A stretch of 64,000 nt of DNA from Timema cristinae (taxonomy: Eukaryota > Arthropoda > Insecta > Phasmatodea > Timematidae), in assembly GCA_039000515.1 (NCBI GenBank), contig JBCFYV010000012.1, positions 92,137,588 to 92,201,587 of the forward strand, in the 5' to 3' direction. Below the pieces are notes generated by a model. The model was given only the letters and a program-made list of their open reading frames with translations, searched no databases and had not been told where the DNA came from. This document shows, one piece after another, positions 35,530 through 46,784 of the stretch. How positions within the stretch are numbered: position 1 is the stretch's first letter; every line of letters begins with the position of its first letter. Made by a program: the position numbers and the translations under genes.

Positions 35530-36300
35530 AAAAGTAGATATTACGGTAGAACTGAAAGAATTGTCCAGATCTAAAAATGGTGGCAATAAATACATTATTA
35601 CGACAGAGATGGATTTTTAAAGTTTGTGTGGTTCTTAACTTTAAGTAAATCTACGGCTGAGCAGACTGTATGTGCTTTTAAAAATAAATTTTCAAAAACT
35701 TGTTACAAAGTTTATGACAATGGTTCTAAATTTACTTCTCACATCTTCAAAAACATGTGTTTTCAGCTTGGTATAAAACATTATACTACTGAGTCTTATT
35801 ATCCTCAGCCTAATTTATTTGAGAGATCCCATAAAAATTTAAAATCTTCACTAATATCCTACCATAATCTCCATAATGGAGAATGGGATTCTAATTGACA
35901 CTGGCTACAAATTGCCTAAAACAATGCTGAAAACAGTAGTCATAAATACACTCCCGCAGAACCGTTACTGGGCCATGAACTTTTGACACCCATGAAACCT
36001 TATTTGAACCTTCTTCTGGTTTTTTTTGTTCATTAGACCTTTTTAACCACTTAGTTACTGGAAGCGTGTTGATTTTGGTTATAACCACAGTGATCCAAAT
36101 GAATTACAATTTCCTATGCCAGATTATTGAACGTTTATTAATTGGTAATAGCTGAAAGCCTTTGTTAAACATTCAAGGTTTACTGGTTCGTGTAGTGTTA
36201 CAATTACAGCTGATCTATAAAGAACAATGTCTGATACAACTGTTTCGTTTGATGTCCAAGCAAGCACTATCATATTTGACTGACCCAAAGTAAGTTAGTA
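35530..36300 (+). pseudogene. Ty3/gypsy retrotransposon integrase fragment
   Basis: Integrase inserts retrotransposon cDNA. The frame 35626-35898 carries the D-N-G-S-x-F-T-S motif with the second catalytic aspartate, followed after about 20 residues by the Y-Y-P-Q-P-N motif and the expected glutamate (F-E-R) about 35 residues after that aspartate. Before it, in another frame, are weak remains of the first catalytic block (35560-35625), where a stop falls. The stretch between the two blocks is shorter than usual. After a stop at 35896 the reading continues as a decayed 'YTPAEPLLG' region, and at about 36150-36290 there is a possible chromodomain-like end. No LTR, protease or reverse transcriptase was recognised, so it is an isolated, inactive fragment. 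Confidence 0.8.
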
Positions 36301-36500
36301 AAGTGAGTGTCTAAAAGTGAGTGAGAGTTGAACTGGGCCCAGCCCGCGTGGAAGCCAGAGAGCAAGACACGTGTCCCACCCTATAGCGCCCACACGGCGG
36401 GCCTAGAGTTCAAGAGCGCGTGGTGAAGTTCTAGTGACGTCATACTCTACACCATGTCACTAGTGTTTATTTCAGGGGTGGTCAGACACCCCGTACTATG
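36301..36500. other. GC-rich, CpG-containing segment
   Basis: 'ggcccagcccgcgtggaagc', 'cgcccacacggcgggcctag' and a perfect cAMP-response-type palindrome tgacgtca (36434-36441) stand out from AT-rich surroundings. It follows the integrase fragment and might be a decayed LTR or promoter-like region, but no LTR boundaries (tg...ca with a repeat partner) were found. Confidence 0.4.
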
Positions 36501-37640
36501 AGGCCATTCATCTGATAGTTTAAGTTGTTAACCATAAAAGGTAGGTAAAGGGGATTCTCAGCGTTATTATTCGACCTAATCGTGTGATATGCTACTTTTT
36601 AAGCTGTATTAATGTATTATTGTTTACCTTGCGTGGTTCGCAACTGTGGGGGATACAATCAACTCAGAGAGGCGGCTCACGTAATATTGTAGTTAAATCT
36701 GTCCGCCACCGTTTAGACGCCGTTAAACTAGGAAACTGTAAGAGTGCCAATCTAATTGGAATTTTGTTACTAGACAGCTAAAGCCATGTCTAGTTACTTT
36801 TGTGTAACCAGACAATACTAGATATAAATTGGCCTGATATATGTTATTAAAACTGCCAGAAATTATGACCTCCCTAGTTCTGGAATATATTCACTTATTG
36901 CTCCTGCTTGTATGTGGAAGTGAAGGAAGTCCACGTACCTGTAAAACTAGGATAACACAGGGAATATTTTGGTTTCTGGGGGAAAATAACCAAAAAAATA
37001 CAGATAGTTTCACAAAACATAAAATAAAGTTAGAATATTTGTGGCTTTGGGAAATTTAACGGCAAGCTTTAAAATATTAGGCATTTGCATGTAAGAAAAA
37101 GCGAACCAAGTTACTAGACACACTTATTCGAACAAATGTATTTATCCTCTCCCCTTTATCGTCCCTGAAATATAAGGCTGTGCGACTGCGAAAGAGGAAC
37201 TAAGGAAGAAGGAGGATTCAAATATTGGATGAATGGGAGGAAATAGAAAATGCTGAGAGCTGAAGGAGAAGGCAGAGGACAGGGTGCATTGGCGGTCTAA
37301 GTTCACAGACAAAAAGAATGGACCTGTCGTGATACATAACAACTAATAATACAATAATATTAATAAAAATGACTGAATCTATTCCTCTCATCAAGCTAAG
37401 ATTACCCTAATATAAAAAAATCAACAACATGACTTAACATTATCCGATTTTATAAGAAATAAAATTTAACTTCTTCATATTTTAATCTAAATTGTCTGGA
37501 GAGAATTAAAAGAAAATTATTTTTGTAAAACCTGGTTAAAACCCAAGGAATTTTGTAGTAAGAAAATAGTGGAAGCCCTCCAGTAAAATGGCTGTTGGTT
37601 TGTTTTGTAATGCAATCGTGATACATTAATTGCAAGGTAA
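36501..37640. other. No supported gene
   Basis: Frames at 36584-36781, 36841-37059 and 37142-37342 have no recognisable domain. The region is less AT-rich than average and could be old transposon DNA. Confidence 0.35.
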
Positions 37641-37925
37641 ATCCAGTGGGGGGATAACCAAGAAGAATTATTGTGGGGAGAGGGTGAAGGGAAACTAGGA
37701 TTTGGAAATGTATACGTGTGGGGGAGGGTCCGAAAGCTCTACTGTCCCTAAAGGTCCAACCCCCCCCCCCCCATTTAATCGTCCTGCCACGCCCCCTTGT
37801 ACTCCACAGGATAGCCACTTTACACGAAACTACAGTTGAGTTAGAGAGTGTCGGGATGTTCATTGCGACCCCGGTAGAGATTTCAAGGTAGAAAGATGGG
37901 GAGGGGGTTACATTAAGTACTCCCC
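37641..37925. other. GC-richer patch with poly-C run
   Basis: A 14-base C run at about 37760-37773 and the surrounding 'tcctgccacgcccccttgta' give a GC-rich patch. The 137-codon minus frame across it is glycine/proline-rich because of the homopolymer. I do not accept it as a gene. Confidence 0.4.
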
Positions 37926-38239
37926 CTTTCCTCTATGAAAATGTTAACACGATGGTATAAGACTTGTGCACGGATAGTCTGTAGTAATAAATATAATATA
38001 TAGTTTTATTTTACTCTAAAAAGGGGAAAAAACGCAGGGATGTATTACAAATAAATGTTAATCCCGTTAAATTAACTGAATTTAAATTACTCGGTAGTTT
38101 GGTGCTGAACCTCTTATGTCCATATTTGTTCTGTCATTAATGCTTGAACTGGATTCATTAGAATACTCTTTAGTTTCATTCGACCCCTCGGAGAGAGAAG
38201 TATTGTGATCGTAAAAAACAACAACAACCTAACTTGAGA

Positions 38240-38470
38240 TTTGATAAATGTCGACATTTATAGACTATTGAAACTGAAAATGTAGTTTTTGTGATTCCGT
38301 TTGTCTGTGTGTCTGTAGCTCGAACTAGATCGGGCTGAAACTTGGTATCAATGGTTTTCATAAGGTTCCACCGAAAAATTTTTGTAACTAAATATCTAAC
38401 CCAAAATTAAGAGTGTTTACTGAAGGGCTAAAAGAGTTAAAAACTGAACCTCTCAAATTCACTCTAACAA
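38240..38470 (+). repeat. Fragment related to the head of the 52-kb tandem repeat element
   Basis: 'gtttgtctgtgtgtctgtag', 'gggctgaaacttggtatcaa' and 'cccaaaattaagagtgttta' parallel 'ttttgtctgtctccatgtcg', 'gttcaaacttgatatgggta' and 'cctcaaattaagggtagtta' at 52080-52200. This suggests a dispersed element whose body may or may not contain the tandem units. Confidence 0.5.
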
Positions 38471-38510
38471 TTTTCATTATATCTAGTATAATTCATTGTT
38501 TAAGCATGTC

Positions 38511-38704
38511 CTGAGGACGGGAGATCGAGGTTCGAATCTCGGTCGTGAACTTTTTTTTTCCTAAATGGTTTTCCACTCTACCTCCACGCAAATGCGGGTT
38601 CACTTCCTCTAATTAAACCTTCCCAATTCCTAATCCATTAGCGTAATAAGTACTTAAAGCGTATAACCCGAACGGTTAGTAAGACGTGGTGCTAAATATT
38701 ATTA
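38511..38704 (+). mobile_element. SINE family 1, 5'-truncated, with target-site duplication
   Basis: The copy starts just before the B box (gagatcgaggttcgaatctc) and runs through the body to the shared tail (accc-gaac-ggtt hairpin, G-U pair). A perfect 12-bp duplication tttaagcatgtc flanks it at 38499-38510 and 38705-38716. The 5' truncation plus duplication shows LINE-type target-primed integration. Confidence 0.93.
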
Positions 38705-38851
38705 TTTAAGCATGTCATTGATATGATATGGCATATAGAATTAAAATTCCATAATAACAATTAAAACACAATAATAAGTTCATAATTGTCTCTGTTCGCC
38801 ACACCTTCTGATAGCGCAAGTGATACATCAGAGTAATTCTGTAACTCTACC

Positions 38852-39118
38852 GGGTGACCTGGTGGTCTAGGGGTAAGGTGTCAGACTTCTGTGCTGGCGG
38901 CCGGGGTTCAATCCTCGGTCCCGGCACAGATTTATCTGATTACCAAACCCTTCCTTCACCTCTGACAAGACATCTTGTGAATGTGGGAATGCCAGGTCAC
39001 CGTGGTTCGGATTCCACGTTAAACTGTAGGTCCTTCATTTCATCTCACAATCACCCTACCATTACACATTAGCGTAAGTGCGTATAACCCGAACGGGTAG
39101 TAAGACGCGGTGCTAATA

Positions 39119-39150
<32 letters not shown>
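38852..39150 (+). mobile_element. SINE family 2, full length, with target-site duplication
   Basis: A different tRNA-like head (gacctggtggtctaggggta ... ggggttcaatcctcggtccc) is followed by its own body (ctgacaagacatcttgtgaa, gtggttcggattccacgtta), then the same tail as family 1 (gcgtataacccgaacgggta, gtaagacgcggtgctaat) and (TAA)n. A 10-bp duplication taactctacc lies at 38842-38851 and 39151-39160. The body contains a palindrome around 'tggttcggattcca'. The 72-codon frame 38854-39072 is not a gene. Confidence 0.95.
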
Positions 39151-39154
<4 letters not shown>

Positions 39155-39432
39155 TCTACCCCCATTCTCCCCTTAAATCTCCTGATGTAGTCTAATTCCG
39201 AGGCACTTCTGTCGCTATATAACGGATTCCCTGTGAGTCATATTTTGGTATTCCATTGCATTAATTCACCGGAGGAAGAACTAAGACGTAAGACTTCAGC
39301 ACCGAAAACTCTACTGGTGGTCACGATGTATCAGGCGTCGGTATCACTGCCACGTTGCAGATAAAGCTTCTCTGAGTCTTTAAGTATCGGTATCTTCTGT
39401 TTAGAATCTACATTAGATTCTAAACTCCGTTT

Positions 39433-39808
39433 CTATGACCATCAGACATAGTGTATCGTGTCAGGATGTCTAACTTTATATCCTATGTCCATAAAACATA
39501 GTGCATTGTGTTAGGATATCCAACGTTATTTTTTTTATGTCCAACGGACATAGTTTAATGTATTAGAATGTCTAACTTTATTTTCTTTGTCGATCAGACA
39601 TAGTTTATTGTGTTAGGATGTCTGAGTTATTTTATATGAACCTCAGACACAGTTTCTTATGTGAGAATGTCTGACGTTATTTTATATATCCATCCGACAT
39701 AGTTTCTTAGGTCAGAATGTCTGACGTTATTTTCTATGTCCATCTGACTTAGTTTCTTGGGTCAGATAGTCTGACGGTTATTTCCCTATGCCCATAAGAA
39801 TAGTTTAA
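39433..39808. repeat. Degenerate minisatellite, ~50-53-bp units, about 8 copies
   Basis: The landmark 'ccatcagacatagtttctt' or a variant recurs about every 50 bp with 'cagaatgtctgacgttattt'. Neighbouring copies near the right end are most alike. Confidence 0.85.
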
Positions 39809-39823
39809 TTACGAGGGCTCTAT

Positions 39824-39835
39824 GATTCTCTCTCT

Positions 39836-39920
<85 letters not shown>
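39824..39920. repeat. (CT)n then (TA)n compound microsatellite
   Basis: A CT tract at about 39826-39873 is directly followed by a TA tract to about 39916. A second TA tract lies at 40009-40027. Confidence 0.95.
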
Positions 39921-40122
39921 GACCAGGTGATTGTGTTTACTGAGTCCATGAATCTGATTTACTTTTCTAAGTCCTTAAGATAATTTTTTATTTATCATTT
40001 ATCTTGTCATATATATATATATATATTAATATATTTTAGGACCAGGTGATTGTGTTTACTGAGTCCATGCATCTGATTTCCTTTTCTAAGTCCTTAAGAT
40101 AATGTTTTATTTATCATGAAAT
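39918..40122. repeat. Two-copy direct repeat separated by a TA tract
   Basis: 'aggaccaggtgattgtgttt' starts at 39919 and again at 40039, about 120 bp apart. About 85 bp match apart from small changes (catgaatctgatttac against catgcatctgatttcc). Confidence 0.9.
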
Positions 40123-41980
40123 GATTATAACACCCTAAACGGTATGCTCATGTTTAGGATCTCCTTATGGCAACAATAAGATATATAACGTTTTCTTCTT
40201 GGACCTAGATAGATCAATGACTAATTGCAGTCAAGATTGTCCGCCTATTTGTGTAGCTATTTACGGTACACACCTGTGGGAGCACTACTAGATTGAATTA
40301 GTGGCCCGCGGGGATAATGCCTTGTACAGTACCAGCCCCTTCAAGTGCTATATGTATCTAAGAGTTCAAATATAGTTTGTACTAGTTATTGATTGCCCTA
40401 GTAATGGGTAGATATATAAATTTACTATTGATTGTCCTGGCAATACTCATTAGGAAATCACCGGCCATAGTAAAATCATTGTGTAGATACCTGATTGTTA
40501 GTCATCTATTATTTGTAAAAATGGAAGCTCCTCTTATAAGAAATTATTCTTAGATTTTCGTAACGCTCCATGGGGGTTAACTTAAGCTAGCTTACTTAAA
40601 TAACAATCTTCTTTGTAACTTTGAAAATATAGGATTTGATACTATGTTTCTATGTTCAATTGGTTTCACCATCATTCTTGATTAGACCTCTTAGTATTTG
40701 TCGGGTATTAGCCAGGCTAGATTGTATTTATGTATATTGACTAAAACTTAATTTAATTTGGATTTCCTATTTCTTACTGCCGCTAAGTTGAGGCTGACAC
40801 TCCTTCGTACGAGTAAGAGTGAATATCCCTATTTCTAGAGTTATTAAACTGAACAAAATGTTCTATCTAACTTCTGTTGGTTCCTTGTCTACAAAGTATT
40901 AGGCCTTATATCTGTTCGTCCAACTGAATATTTTCTACCTTGATAACAGAAACAAGTTATCTTTAATTATTGGATTACAATCTTTTCCCTCATATGTAAT
41001 TCTATATATTTTTGTTTTATTTTTAATAAAAATATTTGTTAAACTTATAAATATTTCTATGATGCATCTTCCTTCACTATCCTTAATCAATTATAACTTA
41101 TGTAATTATGTAATAGTAATCGTCTGTTTTTCTACGTGATAGGAGAAGCGACGGTTCAACATTACAAACCAAATGGTAACTCTCATTTTCCCAGGGAAAA
41201 CACTTTAAGGTTACTTTACATTAGCAGAAATATCAAATTTTGATCATATATTTCAACTATTTCAGATACGAAATAACTTATCATTTTAAAGCTATAGTAA
41301 TATTAAAAATGAAAATCTTTTATTTGAAATATATTTGTATAAAAACAATAATTTCTAAGCTATAAGCAAATATACATCTTTTTATATAGGTCTTTGAAAA
41401 TTGATATTAATTGTTATGTTACTTGGTGGACAGAGAAGTGCTTTTTTTCTCAATGTTTCAGTACGGTGTATATTATTTCTCTTATGCTCTTTGTTTGAGT
41501 GTTTTTGCAGCAATATATCTTATTTCGTTTCAAATCTTACGGGTTTTTAAGTAAATATCTCTATTTTAAGATAAAAGACAGAAAATGTCTTGGCTGTGCA
41601 TCGTGCCGTATATTTATGAGTAAAATTTTATGTCTCGACATTTCTTGTGCAATATTTTAGCTTGGACTCACTTGACTCTCAAAGGGATACCATAGTCTTG
41701 TGTTATTGATAAACATTCCCATTCAAACGGCTGAACCAAATGGTATGGTGTAACATTGCCAATATATTAAGATTTTAAATTATAAATCTCCATGGAAACA
41801 GAGTGCGAGAGGTAGATGGTCTGGCTGTTGGGGATACGGGGGAAGGGTAGCGGGAGGTTGTCAAAATAAACGAAATCTAAATCTCTTTAGAAACGAGCGT
41901 TTGATAGCTACACAAAAGAATATAGAAGAACTAAGGTATAAATAAAATGTCCTGTGTACGTATTGGCTTTTTTTTTTAGG
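40123..41980. other. No supported gene
   Basis: About 1.9 kb with no frame above 60 codons and no recognised element. A weak short repeat ('attgattgccctagtaatgg' and 'attgattgtcctggcaatac') lies at 40388-40450. Confidence 0.4.
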
Positions 41981-42175
41981 GACTACCTTGGTGGTCCTGG
42001 GTAAAGTCTTTGCATGAGGATCCAATGTTCGTGGATTCAAACCCAGTCGAGGTCGACAGATTTTCTAATCTTACGCGATAAAAATCTGTAACACAACTTC
42101 CTTTGGAGGGGAAGTAAAGTCGTCGGTCTCATGTCGATTATGGCATGTAAAAGAACTTAGAAGGTATGTACAAAT
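41981..42175 (+). mobile_element. Third tRNA-like SINE family, degenerate copy
   Basis: 'accttggtggtcctgggtaa' resembles an A-box region and 'ggattcaaacccagtcgagg' a B-box region. The body (cttcctttggaggggaagta) differs from families 1 and 2 and no shared tail follows. It is the only copy I see, so the assignment is tentative. Confidence 0.5.
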
Positions 42176-42622
42176 ATCTTTCCCAGTAAAATTGGTATGT
42201 CCTTTTGCTCTCGCTCATAGAAATTCTTGTGTGCTAATATAATCAATCGGTTTAGAAAGTGCACGCTAAATACCTCAAATAAATAAATTCAGTACAGATT
42301 TTCTATATTATATTAATTTAATTCTTACTTGTCATGTAATTAATCCACTACTATATTAAAAACAAAATAATAAGACTTGAAAATTAGTGTACTAGTCATG
42401 TTTTAAGGTAAAAAATGGAGGAAATGAGTGTGAATGTATTAACAATATATAAATATATTTTACAAAATAGATTAAACTTTAATAACAGATTGACAGGTGT
42501 TAAACTATTTTATTTTTAAATTGAAATATAGAATGTTAGTTAAAAATAATATTTGCATACAGTAACAGAAGAAATTTTAAATAAACAAAATATTACATGT
42601 GTAGTAAAAATTGATTAGTAGG

Positions 42623-42657
42623 ACCGAATGGGTAGTAAGACGCGGTGTAATAATATA
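42623..42657 (+). mobile_element. Tail-only SINE/LINE micro-insertion (35 bp)
   Basis: Just accgaatgggtagtaagacg plus cggtgtaataatata is present. It is bounded by a perfect 9-bp duplication attagtagg at 42614-42622 and 42658-42666. This is the shortest insertion of the shared tail in the window. Confidence 0.85.
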
Positions 42658-43689
42658 ATTAGTAGGGAATTTTAAGAATTGAAAATGATTTTCAAATCAA
42701 AATAATCAACATAATATGTAAAAAATTGATGAGTATTAATGAAAACATTTTAATTAAACAAAAAGTGAATAATTGTAATTATAATTATATTTTACTATTT
42801 TACCTTATTGGTACACACTACACGAGTTATGTGTATCATTAAGCCATGTCAAATCAATAACTACATGGCATGTTAAATGTTACATGTAAATTTAAATGTC
42901 ATAATTATAAACAATAAATATTGATAAAAAGTTATAATAATAAAACAATATATATGTAAAAGTCAAGAAATAAAATAGAAAGGATACCTAATAATTAAAT
43001 ATAAAGTTATAGAATTAGGATTTATTATCTTATTTTGATGTAAAACGATGTCTAGGGGAGAGTGGGCAAATGGCGGTCCCTTAAGTAAAAACTTAAATTA
43101 CTGAAAAAACATTTATTGTAATTCAACCTAATAAACACGATAATATATCTTAGTGGTTATACTTTGAAGATTACATGGTACAAAATAGAATGTCTATGAT
43201 GTTTTGCTTACTAAATAAAAAAAACTATAAATAGTGGTTAGACCTCCATTTACTACCCCATAGGATAATCACGGTCACTATTGCTCCCAAGGTTTAACAA
43301 TAGTAAAATATGTATTTATATTTTATTTGCTAAGAAATGTGTAAAATAATTTGAAACATAGTAATTCAACAGAAAATATAAACTATGCATATAAATTAGT
43401 AAAAATAATGATGAAATTAATATAAATATGATAAACAAAGGTTACATAATAACATAAATATAAAAACAATCAATGTTATCAAAAATGAAAAGTAAAAAAA
43501 AAAGGTTTTAAGAGTAAATATTTTTAAGAATGTCTTTGTTTTGATAACATACAGGAAGTTATATAAAATACGGTAATCAAAAAATCTATTTTAACTTATT
43601 TAGTCGTTATTTGTTTATATTGTGTGGCGATTTTTCCTTATGCATACGTCACACATGTAGCCCTCTGGTGTGCCCCACCGCTACATTCT

Positions 43690-45273
43690 TTGTGAACCTA
43701 TACTCCATAAGAAGTGCACCGATACCATGTCTCTCCATATTGTCCGAACTCGTCACAGATAAAACATTTGTCAGTATCCATGTCACAATCATTTTACCAT
43801 TATCGTCACACAAATTATCATCACTAAAAGAACTGTCTCTTGTCGATGTATTATCGAAGTCTGGAAGGTTTCTCCGACATAGTTTTTAAAAAAAATTTGC
43901 ATTGCATTTTTCGGATGAATCGTTGTCTTTCCTTTCAACTGTTTGGATTTTAATACAAAACACAAAACTTTTTTCTTTTTTTCCAACAGCATTGACTTTA
44001 TGAGTGTACTTGTAAGAATTCGGGAATGGTGTTTCCATCTTTTGCCTTTGATTGGGTTGTCTTTGGTACGGGAGAAATGTCTTCTATTGTCGTCTGTGGT
44101 TTAGTTTTGTTTGAAACTGGTGTGATAATTTTCAAGCATGAGGCAGAAGTACTATAAATGTAAGTGCCTCTGATGTGGCTTGTAAATCTGAAGAAGACGT
44201 AGGATCATTGAAAACTGATTCATCCAAATCAACACAATTGGAGACTTCAGGTTGGGTAGTATACACTAAGAAATATTCCTCTGAGGAATTATCGTGATTC
44301 AATCGATACGTTCCTGTAGAATGAAACCAGGAAGCTCCTTTAGAGATTGTTGCGACTTTGGAATATGCTTTATTAAAAATACTTGCAACATCATATATTT
44401 TGACGGGTTTTGATTCAATGTAAAGGTCACACTCCTTACTATAAGCCTTTTTTTTAGAGGTCCATATAACGTTACATCAAGAGGCTGGATTCGGTGGGAA
44501 GAGTGGGGAGGTATTGAAATCATAATGACACCAATGTTTCTGCCAAATTCAACGAGACTAGAGATATGCGACTGGTGTGATTGTCTAGAACCAAGAAAAT
44601 CTGGATTTGAAAATTTTTCAAAATGTTTCAGCCTCACTAGGAATATCTCCTCATTAATCATCCACTTTTTGAACAATGATATCAAGCTCCTTGAGGGTCA
44701 TCTTTTTTTCCAAAAGTATGGTCATTCTTTGACGGGGAAAATTAACATGGATGGTATAAATCCACCCGCAGCATTCATTGCACAAATTACCGTTATATTT
44801 TTACTTCATTCCCAGCTTGTCAATGAGCCCATCCGTTTCTGCCCTTTAAGAGCTAAAATATATATGCTGGATATTGAACAGTTCCGATTCCAGTTTCGTC
44901 TACGTTATAGATTTGAGAAGTCTTTCCCAGCGAGGTGAGTTTAAGAATTGAAGTTATGTTTGATATTATTTCTCTCAGAAAATTCAAAGGCAGCTCGTCG
45001 AAGCTTTACAGGAGTCATTCCATGAGAGATGCCAATAGTCTAACATGAGATACCAAGGCTTGTTCTTGCTCATGACTAAAACAGATTTTCTTCCCATTTT
45101 AGAATTACTGAAAACTACTATTTACATCATACCTGCAATGTGCTGAATGGAATATTTAACTGTTTCGCAATCAAGTGCATTGTGTTTCCCTCATTGACTA
45201 GCTTTACTGCAGCCTCTAAATCAACTTATATCCAGGTGGCCTTCTTTTTTTGGTGTTTTCTATTCCGAGCCAT
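43690..45273 (-). pseudogene. Pogo/Tigger (CENP-B/jerky-like DDE) transposase, decayed
   Basis: This class of transposase excises and inserts the element at TA sites. Starting at an ATG (45273) the minus strand reads MARNRK..., with LEAAVKLVNEG and LIAKQLNIPFSTLQ, the pipsqueak/CENP-B type helix-turn-helix. A donor-like cag|gtatga follows, so an intron is likely. Further on come YNVDETGIGTVQYP (first catalytic D), CAMNAAGGFIPSMLIFPR, VLDNHTSR (second D, frame +1) and PPHSSHRIQPLDVTLYGPLKK (third D). A serine/aspartate-rich C-terminal tail continues to about 43690. All three acidic positions survive, but several frameshifts and stops separate them. The plus frame 44525-44938 is a shadow. Confidence 0.85.
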
Positions 45274-45506
45274 TTGCAAATAGCCATTGCCATAGTATGA
45301 TAAAATATATTTATATATCAGTGAGTTATCATTAATTTATATAAATAAATGAAATAATTTAAACATTATATTTAATATAAGCTTGCAATGCATAGTTTGA
45401 AAAAAGTACTTTTTAAACATTTAAATATTCAGGAGGAAATGGAGGTCAGCCAAGGGGAAATGGCGGTCAAGCTGACTGCCATTGCCCAAACGCATCTCAT
45501 GAAATA

Positions 45507-45797
45507 GGATGACCTGGTGGTCTAGGGATAAGGTGTTGGACTTCTATGCTGGGAGTCCGGGGTTCAATCCTCGGTCCCGGCAAAGATTTATCTGATTGTC
45601 AAACCCTTCCTTCACCTCTGACAAGACGTGTATTAATCACAACTTGTGAATGTGAGGAATGCTGGGTCTCCACCGTGGTTCGGATTCCACGTTAAACTGT
45701 AGGTCCTCCATTTAATCTCACAATCACCCTACCATTAAACATTAGCGTAAGTGCGTATAACCCGAACGGGTAGTAAGACGTGGTTATAATAATAATA
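45507..45797 (+). mobile_element. SINE family 2, full length, nested in the pogo element
   Basis: It has a complete head (gatgacctggtggtctaggg), body and shared tail (acccgaacgggtagtaagac), flanked by a perfect 13-bp duplication atctcatgaaata at 45494-45506 and 45798-45810. It therefore inserted after the transposon. Compared with the copy at 38852 it differs at only a few positions apart from a short insertion (gtgtattaatca). Confidence 0.96.
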
Positions 45798-46521
45798 ATC
45801 TCATGAAATAAAAAAAAATCGTCACATGGAAACGATAAAAATTAAAAACGAGTCTAAATTTGGCATCTATTCTCAAATACAAAAGCATGCAAATATATTA
45901 AAAGAAAAATAGTAAAACCTGGTTTTATGGTACTTACATGAGAATATTTTTTAATATAATATTTAGATCAAAACAGCGGAAAACCAAAAAAACATAAATT
46001 ATTCATCACTAAGCGTTTGACCACAATGGCGAATCCTGTTGCGTAGGTTCGATAGAAGATGGAGTATAGCGCAGCACAGGCTAGACCACATCAAAACAAC
46101 AGTGTGACCATGCAATAGGCCTGGCCGCCATTCCCCACTGACTGCCATTCCTCCTCTCTCCTCTAATTTCAAAGGCTTGTTTTGATATGTAATCCCATGC
46201 TCCCTGATATCAAAGTTGGTTGAAGACCAGCTGTTTATTTATTTCTACTAGTTTCGGCACTTTATTACCATCTTCAGGACATTAGTGTTTCTTTCATAAG
46301 CACAAATGTTAGTGTTCACGGGGCCACGGATGAGTCAATTTTCGGGTCTTCTTATTTTGTATTGTAACAATCCTTACTTAAATTATAATTTTAGAATGTT
46401 TTAAAAAAAATGTTAACTATTATATTAATTTTTATTAGTCACTTATAAGTTATTTGAATACCTATACCTTCCTGTAGGACATGGCGATATCATGATATTA
46501 GTAACATGGCTTAAGGATTAT

Positions 46522-46784
46522 TATTATTATTTTAGCATCGCTTCTTACTACCCATTCGGGTTATACGCTTTAGTACTAATTACGCTAATGGATTAGGAAT
46601 TGTTAAGGTTGAATTTAGAGGAAGTGAACCCGCATTTACGTGGAGGGAATGGTAGAAAACAATTTGGGAAAAACCACCTCCAGTTCACCCGACCGAGATT
46701 CGAACCTCGATCTCCTCGTCCTCGACAGTCGACCTCAACACGACTAGCGCGTTAGCTAACTACGCCACCGAGGCGGGTAATATT
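46522..46784 (-). mobile_element. SINE family 1, best-preserved full-length copy
   Basis: On the minus strand it starts cgcctcggtggcgtagttag, has a B box gaggttcgaatctcggtcgg, the body (ccctccacgtaaatgcgggt) and tail (gcgtataacccgaatgggta), and ends in (TAA)n. Its head is longer than in older copies (ctaacgcgctagtcgtgttg), with a long variable arm like leucine or serine tRNAs. It is the best template for a family consensus. Confidence 0.92.

Larger units (their letters stand above)
43055..46163 (-). mobile_element. Pogo/Tigger-like DNA transposon, 3.1 kb, ends recognisable
   Basis: The left end ggggagagtgggcaaatggc and the reverse-complemented right end gaggagagaggaggaatggc match with a few changes, and TA flanks both sides (43053-43054 and 46164-46165) as expected for IS630/Tc1/mariner-superfamily elements. 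The motif aatggcggtc recurs subterminally, near 45459 on the right and as tccatttactacc/cggtcac variants near 43245 on the left. It holds a transposase pseudogene (-) and a later SINE family 2 insertion. Confidence 0.85.

Noticed and set aside
37450..37863. 137-codon minus-strand gene
   Set aside because: It depends on a poly-C run, has no domain, and the composition explains the glycine/proline bias.
38854..39072. 72-codon plus frame
   Set aside because: It lies wholly within a SINE family 2 copy.
44525..44938. 137-codon plus-strand gene
   Set aside because: It is antisense to the catalytic part of the pogo transposase pseudogene.
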